Source: Pseudodonghicola flavimaris (GTDB lineage Bacteria; Pseudomonadota; Alphaproteobacteria; Rhodobacterales; Rhodobacteraceae). From it: DNA of 64,000 nt. The position numbers were made by a program, and so were the translations under genes. How positions within the stretch are numbered: the stretch's first letter is position 1; each line of letters starts with the position of its first letter. The stretch lies in the NCBI RefSeq assembly GCF_030164425.1, contig NZ_JASNJD010000024.1:25961-89960 (forward strand). Reading direction: 5' to 3'. The notes under the pieces are model-generated. The model was not told where the DNA came from. It was given only the letters and a program-made list of their open reading frames with translations, and did no database searches. Positions 29,728-42,133 of the stretch are shown here, piece after piece.

Positions 29728-30366
29728 ATGATCCACGGGTTTCTGGAACAATTCGTGACGCTCTGGGTGGTGATCGATCCGATCGGCACCATTCCGGTGT
29801 TCATCGCCATCACCGCCGGGCTGTCGGCGGCGCAGCGGCCGCGCGTGGCGCTGCAGGCGGCGGCGGTCAGCGCCGGAGTGCTGCTGTTCTTCCTCGTCTT
29901 CGGCCAGATTCTGATCAATGCGCTGGGGATCGGGCTCAATTCCTTTCAGGTCGCCGGCGGCATCGTGCTGTTCCTCTTCGCGCTGACGATGATCTTCGGC
30001 GAGGGCAAGACCGAGACCGACCGCCGCGATCTAGACAGCGACGAGACCGGCAGCGCTGCGCCCAACCCGGCGATCTTTCCGCTGGCGGTGCCGTCGCTGG
30101 CCTCGCCCGGGGCGATGCTGGCCATCGTGATCCTGACCGACAACAACCGCTTCAGCATCGCCGATCAGGCGGTGACGGCCGTCATCATGCTGGCGGTGAT
30201 CGCGGTGGCCTATCTGCTGATGCGGCTGGCCGATCCGATCATCCGGCTGATCGGCCATGCGGGATCAGCGATCGTCAGCCGGGTGATGGGCATGGTTCTG
30301 GCCTCGGTCGCGGCGAATGCGGTGCTGACGGCGCTGCTGCAGATCATCACCACCGGCCAGCTCTGA
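29728..30366 (+). CDS. MarC family membrane protein
   Basis: A six-helix membrane protein of 212 residues of the MarC/NAAT family, with DPIGTIPVFIAIT in the first helix and PLAVPSLASPGAMLAIVILTD in the middle. The hydrophilic loop after helix three is rich in Asp and Glu. The biological role of MarC proteins is poorly defined. It is expressed alone or with the IscU-like gene 60 bp upstream. Confidence 0.92.
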   Translation: MIHGFLEQFVTLWVVIDPIGTIPVFIAITAGLSAAQRPRVALQAAAVSAGVLLFFLVFGQILINALGIGLNSFQVAGGIVLFLFALTMIFGEGKTETDRRDLDSDETGSAAPNPAIFPLAVPSLASPGAMLAIVILTDNNRFSIADQAVTAVIMLAVIAVAYLLMRLADPIIRLIGHAGSAIVSRVMGMVLASVAANAVLTALLQIITTGQL

Positions 30367-30405
30367 CCCGGAAGGTCGGCTCGCGCCTTTTCCCGCAGGA
30401 CACAT

Positions 30406-30443
30406 AAAAAAACCGCCGCACGTCCTGGGCAGGACGGCGGCGG
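30406..30443 (-). terminator. Strong Rho-independent terminator of the 40-residue membrane-protein gene
   Basis: On the minus strand GCCGCCGTCCTG and CAGGACGTGCGGC form a long stem with one bulge, followed by seven T (30412-30406). It ends a leftward transcript whose gene is at 30618-30740, leaving a 3' untranslated part of about 175 nt. Confidence 0.85.
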
Positions 30444-30617
30444 CAGTGATGCGTCTCTCATGCGGGATCCGGGGGACACCATAAGCGCCGGCGGACAACC
30501 GGAGCAGCAGGGATCGGGATAGGCAGGTCACCCTCGCATCGGAATGGGACAGGGATGCAAGGCGCCCCCGGCACGGAGATCGCAGGCAGAAACAGAAAAC
30601 CTCGGATCAGGGCCGTC

Positions 30618-30740
30618 TCAGATCAGACCGGGCAGATGCAGCGCCGCCACCAGCATGACGACGAGGGAAACGACGCCGAGAGCATCCTGCAGCAGGGTGT
30701 CGCGATTGGTGGTCATGGCGGTCTTGATCTGGTTCAGCAT
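30618..30740 (-). CDS. 40-residue single-pass membrane protein, putative SOS-controlled
   Basis: A small gene with start ATG at 30740 and GGAG 9 nt upstream. The protein begins MLNQIKTAMTTNRDTLLQ and ends in one hydrophobic helix (LGVVSLVVMLVAALHLPGLI). Upstream are four GAAC repeats; two of them form GAAC-N7-GAAC, the alphaproteobacterial LexA box. Downstream is a strong terminator, so it is a complete transcription unit. The gene before it on this strand is recG. By analogy with SidA of Caulobacter, a small SOS-induced membrane inhibitor of division, a checkpoint role is possible but unproven. I know of no named family. Confidence 0.7.
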   Translation of the reverse strand: MLNQIKTAMTTNRDTLLQDALGVVSLVVMLVAALHLPGLI

Positions 30741-30790
30741 CGGGTCAACTCCATGTCGGGGCCGGTCTCAGGGCTGGGCCGGCGATGTTT

Positions 30791-30863
30791 GTTGACCTTT
30801 TGTTCTCATATCACGCCGAGTCGGACAAGAACTTTTTGAGAACATTTGCGAACTTTCAGGAAC
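30791..30863. promoter_or_regulatory. LexA-type box cluster
   Basis: GAAC-TTTTTGA-GAAC at 30829-30843 is a perfect GTTC-N7-GTTC box read on the minus strand. Further GAAC repeats at 30850 and 30860 continue at 10-bp period. A one-mismatch box GTTG-N7-GTTC lies at 30791-30805. All lie 50-125 bp upstream of the small gene. The rest of 30741-31042 (about 300 bp) shows no gene. Confidence 0.65.
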
Positions 30864-31002
30864 ATCCACGACAATGAGTTGAAAAGGCTTGGGTTTTCCG
30901 GCGTCGAACATTCTCGTTTCGATCCGCAGGCAGCCATCACGAGCAGAACCGGCACGGTGCGACTTGGACCACGTCGCGATCAGACCGCGCCCCCGCCCTT
31001 CG

Positions 31003-31037
31003 GCCCTGGAAACAATCCACCGGATCGTTTCCAGGGC
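31003..31037. other. Long hairpin just after recG
   Basis: GCCCTGGAAAC pairs perfectly with GTTTCCAGGGC (11 bp), with an inner ATCC/GGAT stem. It begins 6 bp after the recG stop. There is no T tract, so it may stabilise the 3' end or act as a Rho-linked terminator. Confidence 0.5.
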
Positions 31038-31042
31038 GTGGC

Positions 31043-35682
<4,640 letters not shown>

Positions 35683-35716
35683 TCACAGCCCGCCTTGAAA
35701 AGATTTAAGGCCGGGC

Positions 35717-36430
35717 TCAGGCGGTGGCGGCGAGCTTTTCGGTTTCCGCCGCTTCGCGCGGATCGCGCAGGACATAGCCACGGCCCCAGACGGTTTCGAT
35801 GTAGTTTTCGCCACCGGTGGCCTGCGACAGTTTCTTGCGCAGCTTGCAGATGAAGACGTCGATGATCTTCAGCTCCGGCTCATCCATGCCGCCATAGAGG
35901 TGGTTCAGGAACATCTCCTTGGTCAGCGTGGTGCCCTTGCGCAGGCTCAGAAGCTCCAGCATCTGGTATTCCTTACCGGTCAGATGCACCGGCTCGCCAG
36001 CCACTTCCACCGTCTTGGCATCCAGGTTCACCGCGATCTTGCCGGTGTGGATCACCGATTGCGAATGCCCCTTGGAGCGGCGGATGATCGCATGGATCCG
36101 CGCCACCAGCTCATCGCGATGGAAAGGTTTGGTCAGATAGTCGTCGGCACCGAAGCCAAAGCCCTTGAGCTTGCTTTCGGTATCGTCGGCGCCGGTCAGG
36201 ATCAGGATCGGCGTATCGACACGGGCCAATCGAATCTGCCGCAGCACCTCATGGCCGCTCATGTCGGGCAGGTTCAGATCCAGCAGGATCAGATCGTAAT
36301 CGTAGAGCTTGGCGAGGTCGATGCCCTCTTCCCCCAGCTCGGTGGTATACACATTCAGGTTGGCATGCGTCAAAATCAGCTCGATGCTTTTCGACGTTGC
36401 CGGATCGTCCTCGACCAATAGTACACGCAT
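35717..36430 (-). CDS. ctrA: Cell-cycle response regulator CtrA
   Basis: OmpR-type response regulator that controls cell cycle, motility, gene transfer agents and related genes in alphaproteobacteria. The protein has 237 residues. The receiver domain has acidic D8/D9 and phospho-acceptor D51 ([13 protein letters not shown]). The DNA-binding domain contains [18 protein letters not shown], a CtrA hallmark. It lies directly downstream of sciP, which encodes its inhibitor, with CtrA-like sites between the two genes suggesting autoregulation. Confidence 0.98.
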   Translation of the reverse strand: MRVLLVEDDPATSKSIELILTHANLNVYTTELGEEGIDLAKLYDYDLILLDLNLPDMSGHEVLRQIRLARVDTPILILTGADDTESKLKGFGFGADDYLTKPFHRDELVARIHAIIRRSKGHSQSVIHTGKIAVNLDAKTVEVAGEPVHLTGKEYQMLELLSLRKGTTLTKEMFLNHLYGGMDEPELKIIDVFICKLRKKLSQATGGENYIETVWGRGYVLRDPREAAETEKLAATA

Positions 36431-36434
36431 AATG

Positions 36435-36502
36435 GAATCTCCGTAGAAGCCACCTCCGATAGTCGCGTTAACCTTGGCGAAAATGTGTTAATCGCGTGTT
36501 AC
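36435..36502. promoter_or_regulatory. ctrA upstream region with CtrA-like sites and a GANTC site
   Basis: A near-consensus CtrA box TTAA-N7-TTAC is at 36488-36502, and a half site TTAACC at 36468-36473. A GANTC (GAATC) CcrM methylation site is at 36435-36439, 5 bp before the ctrA start. GANTC also occurs by chance, so only the CtrA-like boxes carry weight. Confidence 0.5.
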
Positions 36503-36539
36503 TACCGTGATATCTGCCACGGAAGTATCACATATCAAC

Positions 36540-36818
36540 CTATGGTTGTCGATATTTTTTCAAAGCGGTCGCTTTCAGGGCCTGTTCGCCGTGTTTGGTT
36601 ACCGCGCCGATCCAGGACTGAAGCTCCTCATCGCTCAGCGAATAGCGTTTTCGCGCCTCGCTTTCCGTGATCAGCCCGTAGATCACCCCGCGCACCACCG
36701 CCGCCTTGCGCGACGCGACCCAGCGCTGGGTCGATGCCGGGGGCAGATCGGCCCGTGTCATGGTCGTGCCATCCGGTAGCTTAACGGCCCGCGGTCCTTC
36801 CACTTTCTTCAGATACAT
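36540..36818 (-). CDS. sciP: CtrA inhibitor SciP (DUF1153)
   Basis: A 92-residue HTH-like protein of the DUF1153 family that binds CtrA and blocks activation of its target promoters. Typical blocks are GPRAVKLPDGTTMTRADLP, RWVASRKAAVVRGV and KRYSLSDEEL. The ATG at 36818 starts MYLKKVEGP; a GTG 9 bp upstream is an alternative. It is the gene before ctrA on the same strand, 109 bp away. Confidence 0.95.
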   Translation of the reverse strand: MYLKKVEGPRAVKLPDGTTMTRADLPPASTQRWVASRKAAVVRGVIYGLITESEARKRYSLSDEELQSWIGAVTKHGEQALKATALKKYRQP

Positions 36819-36863
36819 CACCAACACCTCAGAGATTCCCGCCCCAGAGATGACAGAGAGGCC

Positions 36864-36878
36864 TTAACCGTTGGTGAA
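36864..36878. promoter_or_regulatory. CtrA-like box between sciP and mnmA
   Basis: TTAA-CCGTTGG-TGAA is TTAA-N7-TTAA with one mismatch and contains the preferred TTAACC half site. It could serve sciP on the minus strand. Confidence 0.4.
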
Positions 36879-36977
36879 ACCGCCCCTTGAGAGTGTCGCA
36901 GATTTTCCTATATTCCGACGCACTTGCTGCTTTTGCGGCGTTCACCCCCCGACCGCGACGATCAAGGAGCCGCCGCC

Positions 36978-38123
36978 ATGGCGCTGGATACCGATACCCC
37001 GCTGAATTCGCTTGGCTTTCCCAAGCCCCCGTCCGAGACCCGGGTGGTGGTGGCGATGTCCGGCGGCGTCGACAGCTCGGTGGTGGCTGCGCATCTGGCC
37101 GCCGAAGGCTATGACGTGGTCGGCGTGACGCTGCAGCTTTACGATCATGGCGCTGCCCTGGCCAAGAAGGGCGCCTGCTGCGCCGGCATCGATATCCATG
37201 ACGCCCGCCGCGTCGCGGAGGAGCGCGGCTTTCCGCATTACGTTCTGGATTACGAGAACATCTTCAAGGACGCGGTGATCGACGAATTCGCCGACAGCTA
37301 TCTGGCCGGCGCCACCCCGGTGCCCTGCATCCGCTGCAACGAACGGGTGAAATTCAAGGATCTGCTGGAGACGGCGAAGGATCTTGAGGCCGACTGCATG
37401 GCCACCGGCCATTACATCCAGCGCAAGATGGGTCCCAACGGGCCGGAACTGCACAGCGCCGCCGATCCGAACCGCGACCAGTCCTATTTCCTGTTCTCCA
37501 CCACGCCAGAGCAGCTGGCCTATCTGCGGTTCCCGCTGGGCCATCTGCCGTCGAAGGACGCCACCCGGGCGATGGCGGCGGATTACGGGCTGGCGGTGGC
37601 CGACAAGCCCGACAGCCAGGACATCTGCTTCGTGCCGAACGGCAATTACGCCAGCGTGATCGAGAAGCTCCGCCCCGGCGCGGCGGAACCGGGCGAGATC
37701 GTGCATGCCGACGGCCGCGTGCTGGGCACCCATGATGGGGTGATTCACTATACCATCGGCCAGCGCCGCGGGCTGGGCATCGGCGGGCTCGCCGAGCCGC
37801 TTTATGTGGTCAAGCTGGATGTCGACAAGAAACAGGTCGTGGTCGGCCCGAAAGAACTGCTCTCGACCCGGATCATCCCGGTGCGGGAGATCAACTGGTT
37901 GGGCGATGAGCCCTTCACCTCGCGTCCGGAATGGCATCTGTCGGTCAAGGTCCGCTCGACCCGGCCACCGCGCGAGGCCATCGTGCGGCCGCTGTCGCCG
38001 ACCACGGCGGAGGTGGAGCTGCTGACACCGGAGGAAGGCATCTCTCCCGGACAGGCCTGCGTGTTCTATGAAACCGAAGGCAGCCGTATCTTCGGCGGCG
38101 GCTGGATCTGGCGCGGCGAATAG
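36978..38123 (+). CDS. mnmA: tRNA-specific 2-thiouridylase MnmA
   Basis: Thiolates the wobble uridine of tRNA-Lys, Glu and Gln. The 381-residue protein has the PP-loop SGGVDSS (29-35). The catalytic cysteines correspond to C120 ([11 protein letters not shown]) and C217 (DSQDICF). The extra cysteine C117 gives a CxxC pair typical of alphaproteobacterial MnmA, and [14 protein letters not shown] is also seen in this branch. AGGAG precedes the ATG at 36978. Confidence 0.97.
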   Translation: MALDTDTPLNSLGFPKPPSETRVVVAMSGGVDSSVVAAHLAAEGYDVVGVTLQLYDHGAALAKKGACCAGIDIHDARRVAEERGFPHYVLDYENIFKDAVIDEFADSYLAGATPVPCIRCNERVKFKDLLETAKDLEADCMATGHYIQRKMGPNGPELHSAADPNRDQSYFLFSTTPEQLAYLRFPLGHLPSKDATRAMAADYGLAVADKPDSQDICFVPNGNYASVIEKLRPGAAEPGEIVHADGRVLGTHDGVIHYTIGQRRGLGIGGLAEPLYVVKLDVDKKQVVVGPKELLSTRIIPVREINWLGDEPFTSRPEWHLSVKVRSTRPPREAIVRPLSPTTAEVELLTPEEGISPGQACVFYETEGSRIFGGGWIWRGE

Positions 38124-38182
38124 GGCGCTTTCCCCGATCTCGGGCGATCCCGGCCGCCCACGGGCGCGGGTCTGCTAAGGAA

Positions 38183-39343
38183 CTACGCTGCCGCCTGGCG
38201 CCCCATCCGCGCCAGTACCGCCCGGGCGGCCCGCAGGCCCGGTGCCTCGCCGCCCTGCCCCAGCCGCTCCATCGTCAGTGCCATCGCCTGGTGCTGCGCC
38301 TGCGGCGCGGCCAGTTCGCGCAGCACGGTCTCCGCGATCAGATCGGCCCGGCAGTCAGGGCCGAGGCATTCCGGCACCACGCGGGTCTCGCTGACCAGAT
38401 TAACCAGATTGGCGGTGTCGATCAGCGCCATGCGCTGCATGATCTGCCAGGTCAGCCAGTTGAAATCATAGGCCATCACCATCGGCGTCGCCGCCGCCGC
38501 CAGCTCCAGCGCCACAGTGCCCGAGGCCGCCATCGCCAGTTCAGCGGTGCGGAACGCAGCGCGTTTGTGGATCATCGCCTCCGGCGCCCCCGGATCAAGG
38601 ATCAGCGGCGCTTGCGCCCAGCCCGCCGTCAGCTCCCGCACCAGCCCCACCACCGGGCCGGCGGCGGGCAGCACCGGCCGCAGATCGGGGCGCGCCGCCA
38701 GGACCTGCGCCAGCGCCGGGCCGAAGACCGGGGCCAGACGGCTCACCTCGCCCCGCCGCGATCCCGGCAGCACCAGCAAGACCGGCGCCTCTCCCAGTCC
38801 GTGGGCGCCGCGAAAGGCCGCGACCTCTTCCCCGGTCGCCACCGGTTCCGCCACCACCGGGTGCCCGACGAAATCGCAGGCCATGCCCGCGGCCTCCATA
38901 TAGGGCGGCTCAAAGGGCAGAAGCGCCAGGACATGGTCGATGACCTGCGCCATCTTCGCCGCCCGCCCCGGCCGCCAGGCCCAGACGCTGGGGGCGACGT
39001 AATGCACCGTGCGGATATCGCTTCCGGCCTTCACCAGCTTGGCGACCCGCAGGCAGAAATCCGGACTGTCGATGCCGATCACCACATCGGGCCGGGTGTC
39101 GAGCGCGGCCTGCGCCGTCTCGGCGATCCGCCGTTTCAGGTGGAAATACTTCGGCAGGACCTCGGCCAGCCCCATCACGCTCAGCTCATCCATGGGAAAC
39201 CGGCTGGTCAGCCCTTCGGCCTGCATCAGCGGCCCGCCGATCCCGTCGAAGACCACCTCCGGCGCCAGCGCCTTCAACCCCGCCATCAGCGCGCCCCCTA
39301 GCCGGTCGCCCGAGGGCTCTCCGGCGATCAGGAAGACCCGCAT
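38183..39343 (-). CDS. lpxB: Lipid-A-disaccharide synthase
   Basis: Condenses UDP-diacylglucosamine with lipid X to form the lipid A disaccharide at the inner membrane. The 386-residue GT19 protein has FLIAGEPSGDRLGG at the start, DSPDFCLRVAK, YVAPSVWAWRPGRAAKM and LLVLPGSRRGEVSRL. It overlaps the stop of lpxI by one base. It is the last gene of the leftward envelope series. Confidence 0.97.
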   Translation of the reverse strand: MRVFLIAGEPSGDRLGGALMAGLKALAPEVVFDGIGGPLMQAEGLTSRFPMDELSVMGLAEVLPKYFHLKRRIAETAQAALDTRPDVVIGIDSPDFCLRVAKLVKAGSDIRTVHYVAPSVWAWRPGRAAKMAQVIDHVLALLPFEPPYMEAAGMACDFVGHPVVAEPVATGEEVAAFRGAHGLGEAPVLLVLPGSRRGEVSRLAPVFGPALAQVLAARPDLRPVLPAAGPVVGLVRELTAGWAQAPLILDPGAPEAMIHKRAAFRTAELAMAASGTVALELAAAATPMVMAYDFNWLTWQIMQRMALIDTANLVNLVSETRVVPECLGPDCRADLIAETVLRELAAPQAQHQAMALTMERLGQGGEAPGLRAARAVLARMGRQAAA

Positions 39344-40137
39344 CAGCCGGCCCGTTCCCGCGACCAGAGGAACAGCCCCATCCGGTCGCAGGTCGCCACC
39401 ACCGCCTCTGGGTCCAGCAGGATCACGCCCTCGGCCTCGATCACGATGCCTTCCAGCCCCGCATCCGCGGCGCCGCGTACGGTATCGGGGCCGATGGCCG
39501 GCAGATCGGCGCGGCGGTCCTGATCCGGTTTCGGCGCCTTGAAGAGAATGCCGCCGCCGTCATCGGGACGGTCGAACAGGGTCGACAACATCCAGTCGGT
39601 GCCGAAGGCGCCTTCCACCGCCAGCGCCTGACCGTTCAGCACCGCGCAGGCCTGGCCGATATCGGCCGCGCCCATGGCGGCAACGATCTCCGCCCCGCGG
39701 ATCGCATCGCGGCGGTGCGGCTCAGCCGGCTGCGCCGCGGTCGGGCAGCCCGGACCGATCAGCAGCCCCGGCGCCGCCTCCTGCGCTGGCAGAACGGTAA
39801 AGCCCGCGCTTTCGAAAATGCCGATCACCGCGCGCAGGGCACCGTCGTCGCCGGCCTGCAGCGCCGAGGTCAGCACCGGCACGAAGGGCAGCGTCGCGGC
39901 ATCCAGCGCCGCCGGATCCACTGCAGGCCGGCGGATGCCGCCGGCCATGCAGACGCCGGTCACCCCCCGCTCCTTGAGATCGGCGATCAGGCTGCCCAAC
40001 GTTTCGATCCGGAACCACAGATCCACGTCCAGCCGGTCGGGCCCGTTGTCCTCCAGCGCGCAGATCAACGCTGGTTCGGCCTGCGCCCGGGCAATTGCCA
40101 CCGGCAGGGCGCCACGTCCGGCGATCAGCGCCAGCAT
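39343..40137 (-). CDS. lpxI: UDP-2,3-diacylglucosamine diphosphatase LpxI
   Basis: Cleaves UDP-diacylglucosamine to lipid X; it replaces LpxH in many alphaproteobacteria. The 264-residue protein starts LALIAGRGALPVAIARA and has the conserved DIGQACAVLNGQALAVEGAFGTD and a late VVEA-like KPDQDRRADLPAIGPDTV segment. It sits between lpxA and lpxB, so substrate and product enzymes are adjacent. Confidence 0.95.
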   Translation of the reverse strand: MLALIAGRGALPVAIARAQAEPALICALEDNGPDRLDVDLWFRIETLGSLIADLKERGVTGVCMAGGIRRPAVDPAALDAATLPFVPVLTSALQAGDDGALRAVIGIFESAGFTVLPAQEAAPGLLIGPGCPTAAQPAEPHRRDAIRGAEIVAAMGAADIGQACAVLNGQALAVEGAFGTDWMLSTLFDRPDDGGGILFKAPKPDQDRRADLPAIGPDTVRGAADAGLEGIVIEAEGVILLDPEAVVATCDRMGLFLWSRERAG

Positions 40138-40141
40138 CGGA

Positions 40142-40942
40142 TCAGCTCCCCGGGGTCAGGAACGACCGGTCGCTCTGCCCCGTGATGAAATCGACGATAT
40201 TGCGGACATAGTCGCTGTCGGTTTCCTCGCCCAAACGGTGGGCCCGTTCCTGAAAGGTGCCCTCGCCCTGCGCCAGCATCTGGAAGGCGGCCCGCAGCGC
40301 GGTGATATCGGCACGCGGCACGCCGCGGCGTTTCAGCCCGACCAGGTTCAGCCCGTCCAGCTCTCCGCGCGGGGCCTGCACCAAACCGTAGGGGATCACA
40401 TCGTTGGTCACCATGGTCAACGCGCCGACGATGGCCCCCTGTCCGATGCGCACCCATTGGTGGATGCCGGAGAGCCCGCCGATGATGACATCGTCCTCCA
40501 GCACGCAATGGCCGGCCACGGCGGCATTGTTGACCACGATCACCCGATTGCCGACCTGGGCGTCATGGGCGATGTGACAGCCTGCCATGAACAGCCCGTC
40601 GTCGCCGATCCTGGTGATGCCGCCGCCGCCCTTGGTGCCGGGGTTCATGGTGACATGTTCCCGGATGCGGTTGCGGGCACCGATGATCAGCTGGCTATCC
40701 TCGCCCTGATACTTCAGATCCTGCGGCACCTCGCCGACCACGGCGAAGGGAAAGATCACGGTCTCGTCGCCGATACGGGTGTCACCGGTGACGATGACAT
40801 GGCTCTTGACCTCGACCCGGTCGCCCAGAACCACCTGGGGCCCGATGATCGAGAACGGGCCGATCACGCAGCCCTCGCCCAGCGTCGCCTCCGGATCGAC
40901 CAGAGCGCTGGGGTGGATCTGCGCCTTGGGATGCGCGGACAT
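40142..40942 (-). CDS. lpxA: UDP-N-acetylglucosamine acyltransferase
   Basis: First step of lipid A synthesis, 3-O-acylation of UDP-GlcNAc with hydroxyacyl-ACP. The 266-residue protein has left-handed beta-helix hexapeptide repeats (IHPSALVDPEATLGEGCVIGPF) and the catalytic-region motif HIAHDAQVGN. The ATG at 40942 is 5 bp after the fabZ stop; the frame is open further upstream but inside fabZ. Confidence 0.97.
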   Translation of the reverse strand: MSAHPKAQIHPSALVDPEATLGEGCVIGPFSIIGPQVVLGDRVEVKSHVIVTGDTRIGDETVIFPFAVVGEVPQDLKYQGEDSQLIIGARNRIREHVTMNPGTKGGGGITRIGDDGLFMAGCHIAHDAQVGNRVIVVNNAAVAGHCVLEDDVIIGGLSGIHQWVRIGQGAIVGALTMVTNDVIPYGLVQAPRGELDGLNLVGLKRRGVPRADITALRAAFQMLAQGEGTFQERAHRLGEETDSDYVRNIVDFITGQSDRSFLTPGS

Positions 40943-40946
40943 CGGT

Positions 40947-41411
40947 TCAGTCCTTCTGGATATCGACCATGGCGGTGAATTCGGCTTCGGCGGCAAGCTC
41001 GCCCTCCACCGTCGCCCGGCCGGCGAATTTGAAGATCTTGCCGCCCGGCTTGCCGCGCAGGGTGGAGACGTTCATCTCCAGCACATCGCCCGGGATCACC
41101 TTGCGGCGGAACTTGCACTTGTCGATGCTCATGAAATAGATCAGCAGATCGGTGTCGACGATATCCATGCCGATGCCAAGCATGACACCCGCGGTCTGCG
41201 CCATCGCCTCGACAATGGTGACGCCGGGCATAATCGGGGTGCCGGGGAAATGGCCCTGGAAATGCGGCTCGTTCATGGTGACATTCTTGATGCCGCGCGC
41301 CGCGCTGTAGCCGTCGATGTCGACCACCTTGTCCACCAGAAGAAACGGATATCGGTGCGGCAGGATGCGCTGGATCAACTGGATATCGGCGCTCTTCATC
41401 TCTGCGGTCAT
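40947..41411 (-). CDS. fabZ: 3-hydroxyacyl-ACP dehydratase FabZ
   Basis: Dehydrates hydroxyacyl-ACP in fatty acid synthesis and competes with LpxA for the same pool. The 154-residue hotdog protein has catalytic H54 and E68 in [17 protein letters not shown] and [11 protein letters not shown]. The gene is 5 bp upstream of lpxA, the usual fabZ-lpxA order. Confidence 0.97.
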   Translation of the reverse strand: MTAEMKSADIQLIQRILPHRYPFLLVDKVVDIDGYSAARGIKNVTMNEPHFQGHFPGTPIMPGVTIVEAMAQTAGVMLGIGMDIVDTDLLIYFMSIDKCKFRRKVIPGDVLEMNVSTLRGKPGGKIFKFAGRATVEGELAAEAEFTAMVDIQKD

Positions 41412-41476
41412 GGCAGGTCCCCATTCATCGTCGTTCCGGCCTGACTAGCAACACCGGCCCCGTTGGGCAAGCGGCG

Positions 41477-42127
41477 CTATTGATCGCGCCCCGGTGCGCT
41501 CTCCACCGCACTGCCGGGGGCCGTTGCCGGGGCTGGCCCGGTCGACGCGCCGGCGTCGCCGGGCGCGCCATCGCCCAGCGTCGCATCGATCCGGCGGATC
41601 GCCTCGGCGGTGATGTCGGTGGCATTGGCACTGAGAAAGACGCTGGAGCGTTCCAGGATCACGCCGGCGCCAGCCTCGCGCATCAGGGTTTCCAGCACCG
41701 GGCGGGCGGCCCGCAGGAAATCCACCCGCGCCTTGTCGGCCTTGGCGTTCAGCGCCCGCGCCTTGGCATCCTGGGTGCGGCGAATGCCTTGCACCTTTTC
41801 GTCGAAAGCATCGGCCAGGGCACGAAAGGCCTTCGGCTCCATATCCGAGCGCCGCGCGGTCAGATCCTTTTCCTCGCCGCTCAGCTCCGCTTCCATGCGA
41901 CGGTTTTCCGCCGCCAGCACGGCGCTTTCGGCCTCGATCTCATTGGCGACGCGCTTGCCGAAGGCGGATTCGGAAAACAGCCGGTCGGTCTCGATGGTCA
42001 GAATGACGTTATGCGGCAGCTCCTGCGCCGCCGCAGGCCCGACCGGGCTGTCGAGGCCCGGCAGGACAAAGGGGGCGGCACAGGCAGCCAGCGCCGCCAG
42101 CACAACCGAAAGACGGCGCCGCCCCAT
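41477..42127 (-). CDS. OmpH/Skp-like periplasmic chaperone
   Basis: A 216-residue exported protein with a signal peptide (LSVVLAALAACAAPFVLPG, cleavage near AAAQ), a long charged coiled coil (FGKRVANEIEAESAVLAAENRRMEAELSGE in part) and a Pro/Ala-rich tail. The size and its place directly after bamA are as expected for Skp, which carries unfolded outer-membrane proteins to BamA. The tail beyond residue 185 is low complexity. Confidence 0.9.
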   Translation of the reverse strand: MGRRRLSVVLAALAACAAPFVLPGLDSPVGPAAAQELPHNVILTIETDRLFSESAFGKRVANEIEAESAVLAAENRRMEAELSGEEKDLTARRSDMEPKAFRALADAFDEKVQGIRRTQDAKARALNAKADKARVDFLRAARPVLETLMREAGAGVILERSSVFLSANATDITAEAIRRIDATLGDGAPGDAGASTGPAPATAPGSAVESAPGRDQ

Positions 42128-42133
42128 GATCGA

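Noticed and set aside
36535..36560. Hairpin with T tract near the sciP stop as a plus-strand terminator
   Set aside because: No plus-strand gene leads into it; probably a chance feature of an AT-rich stretch.
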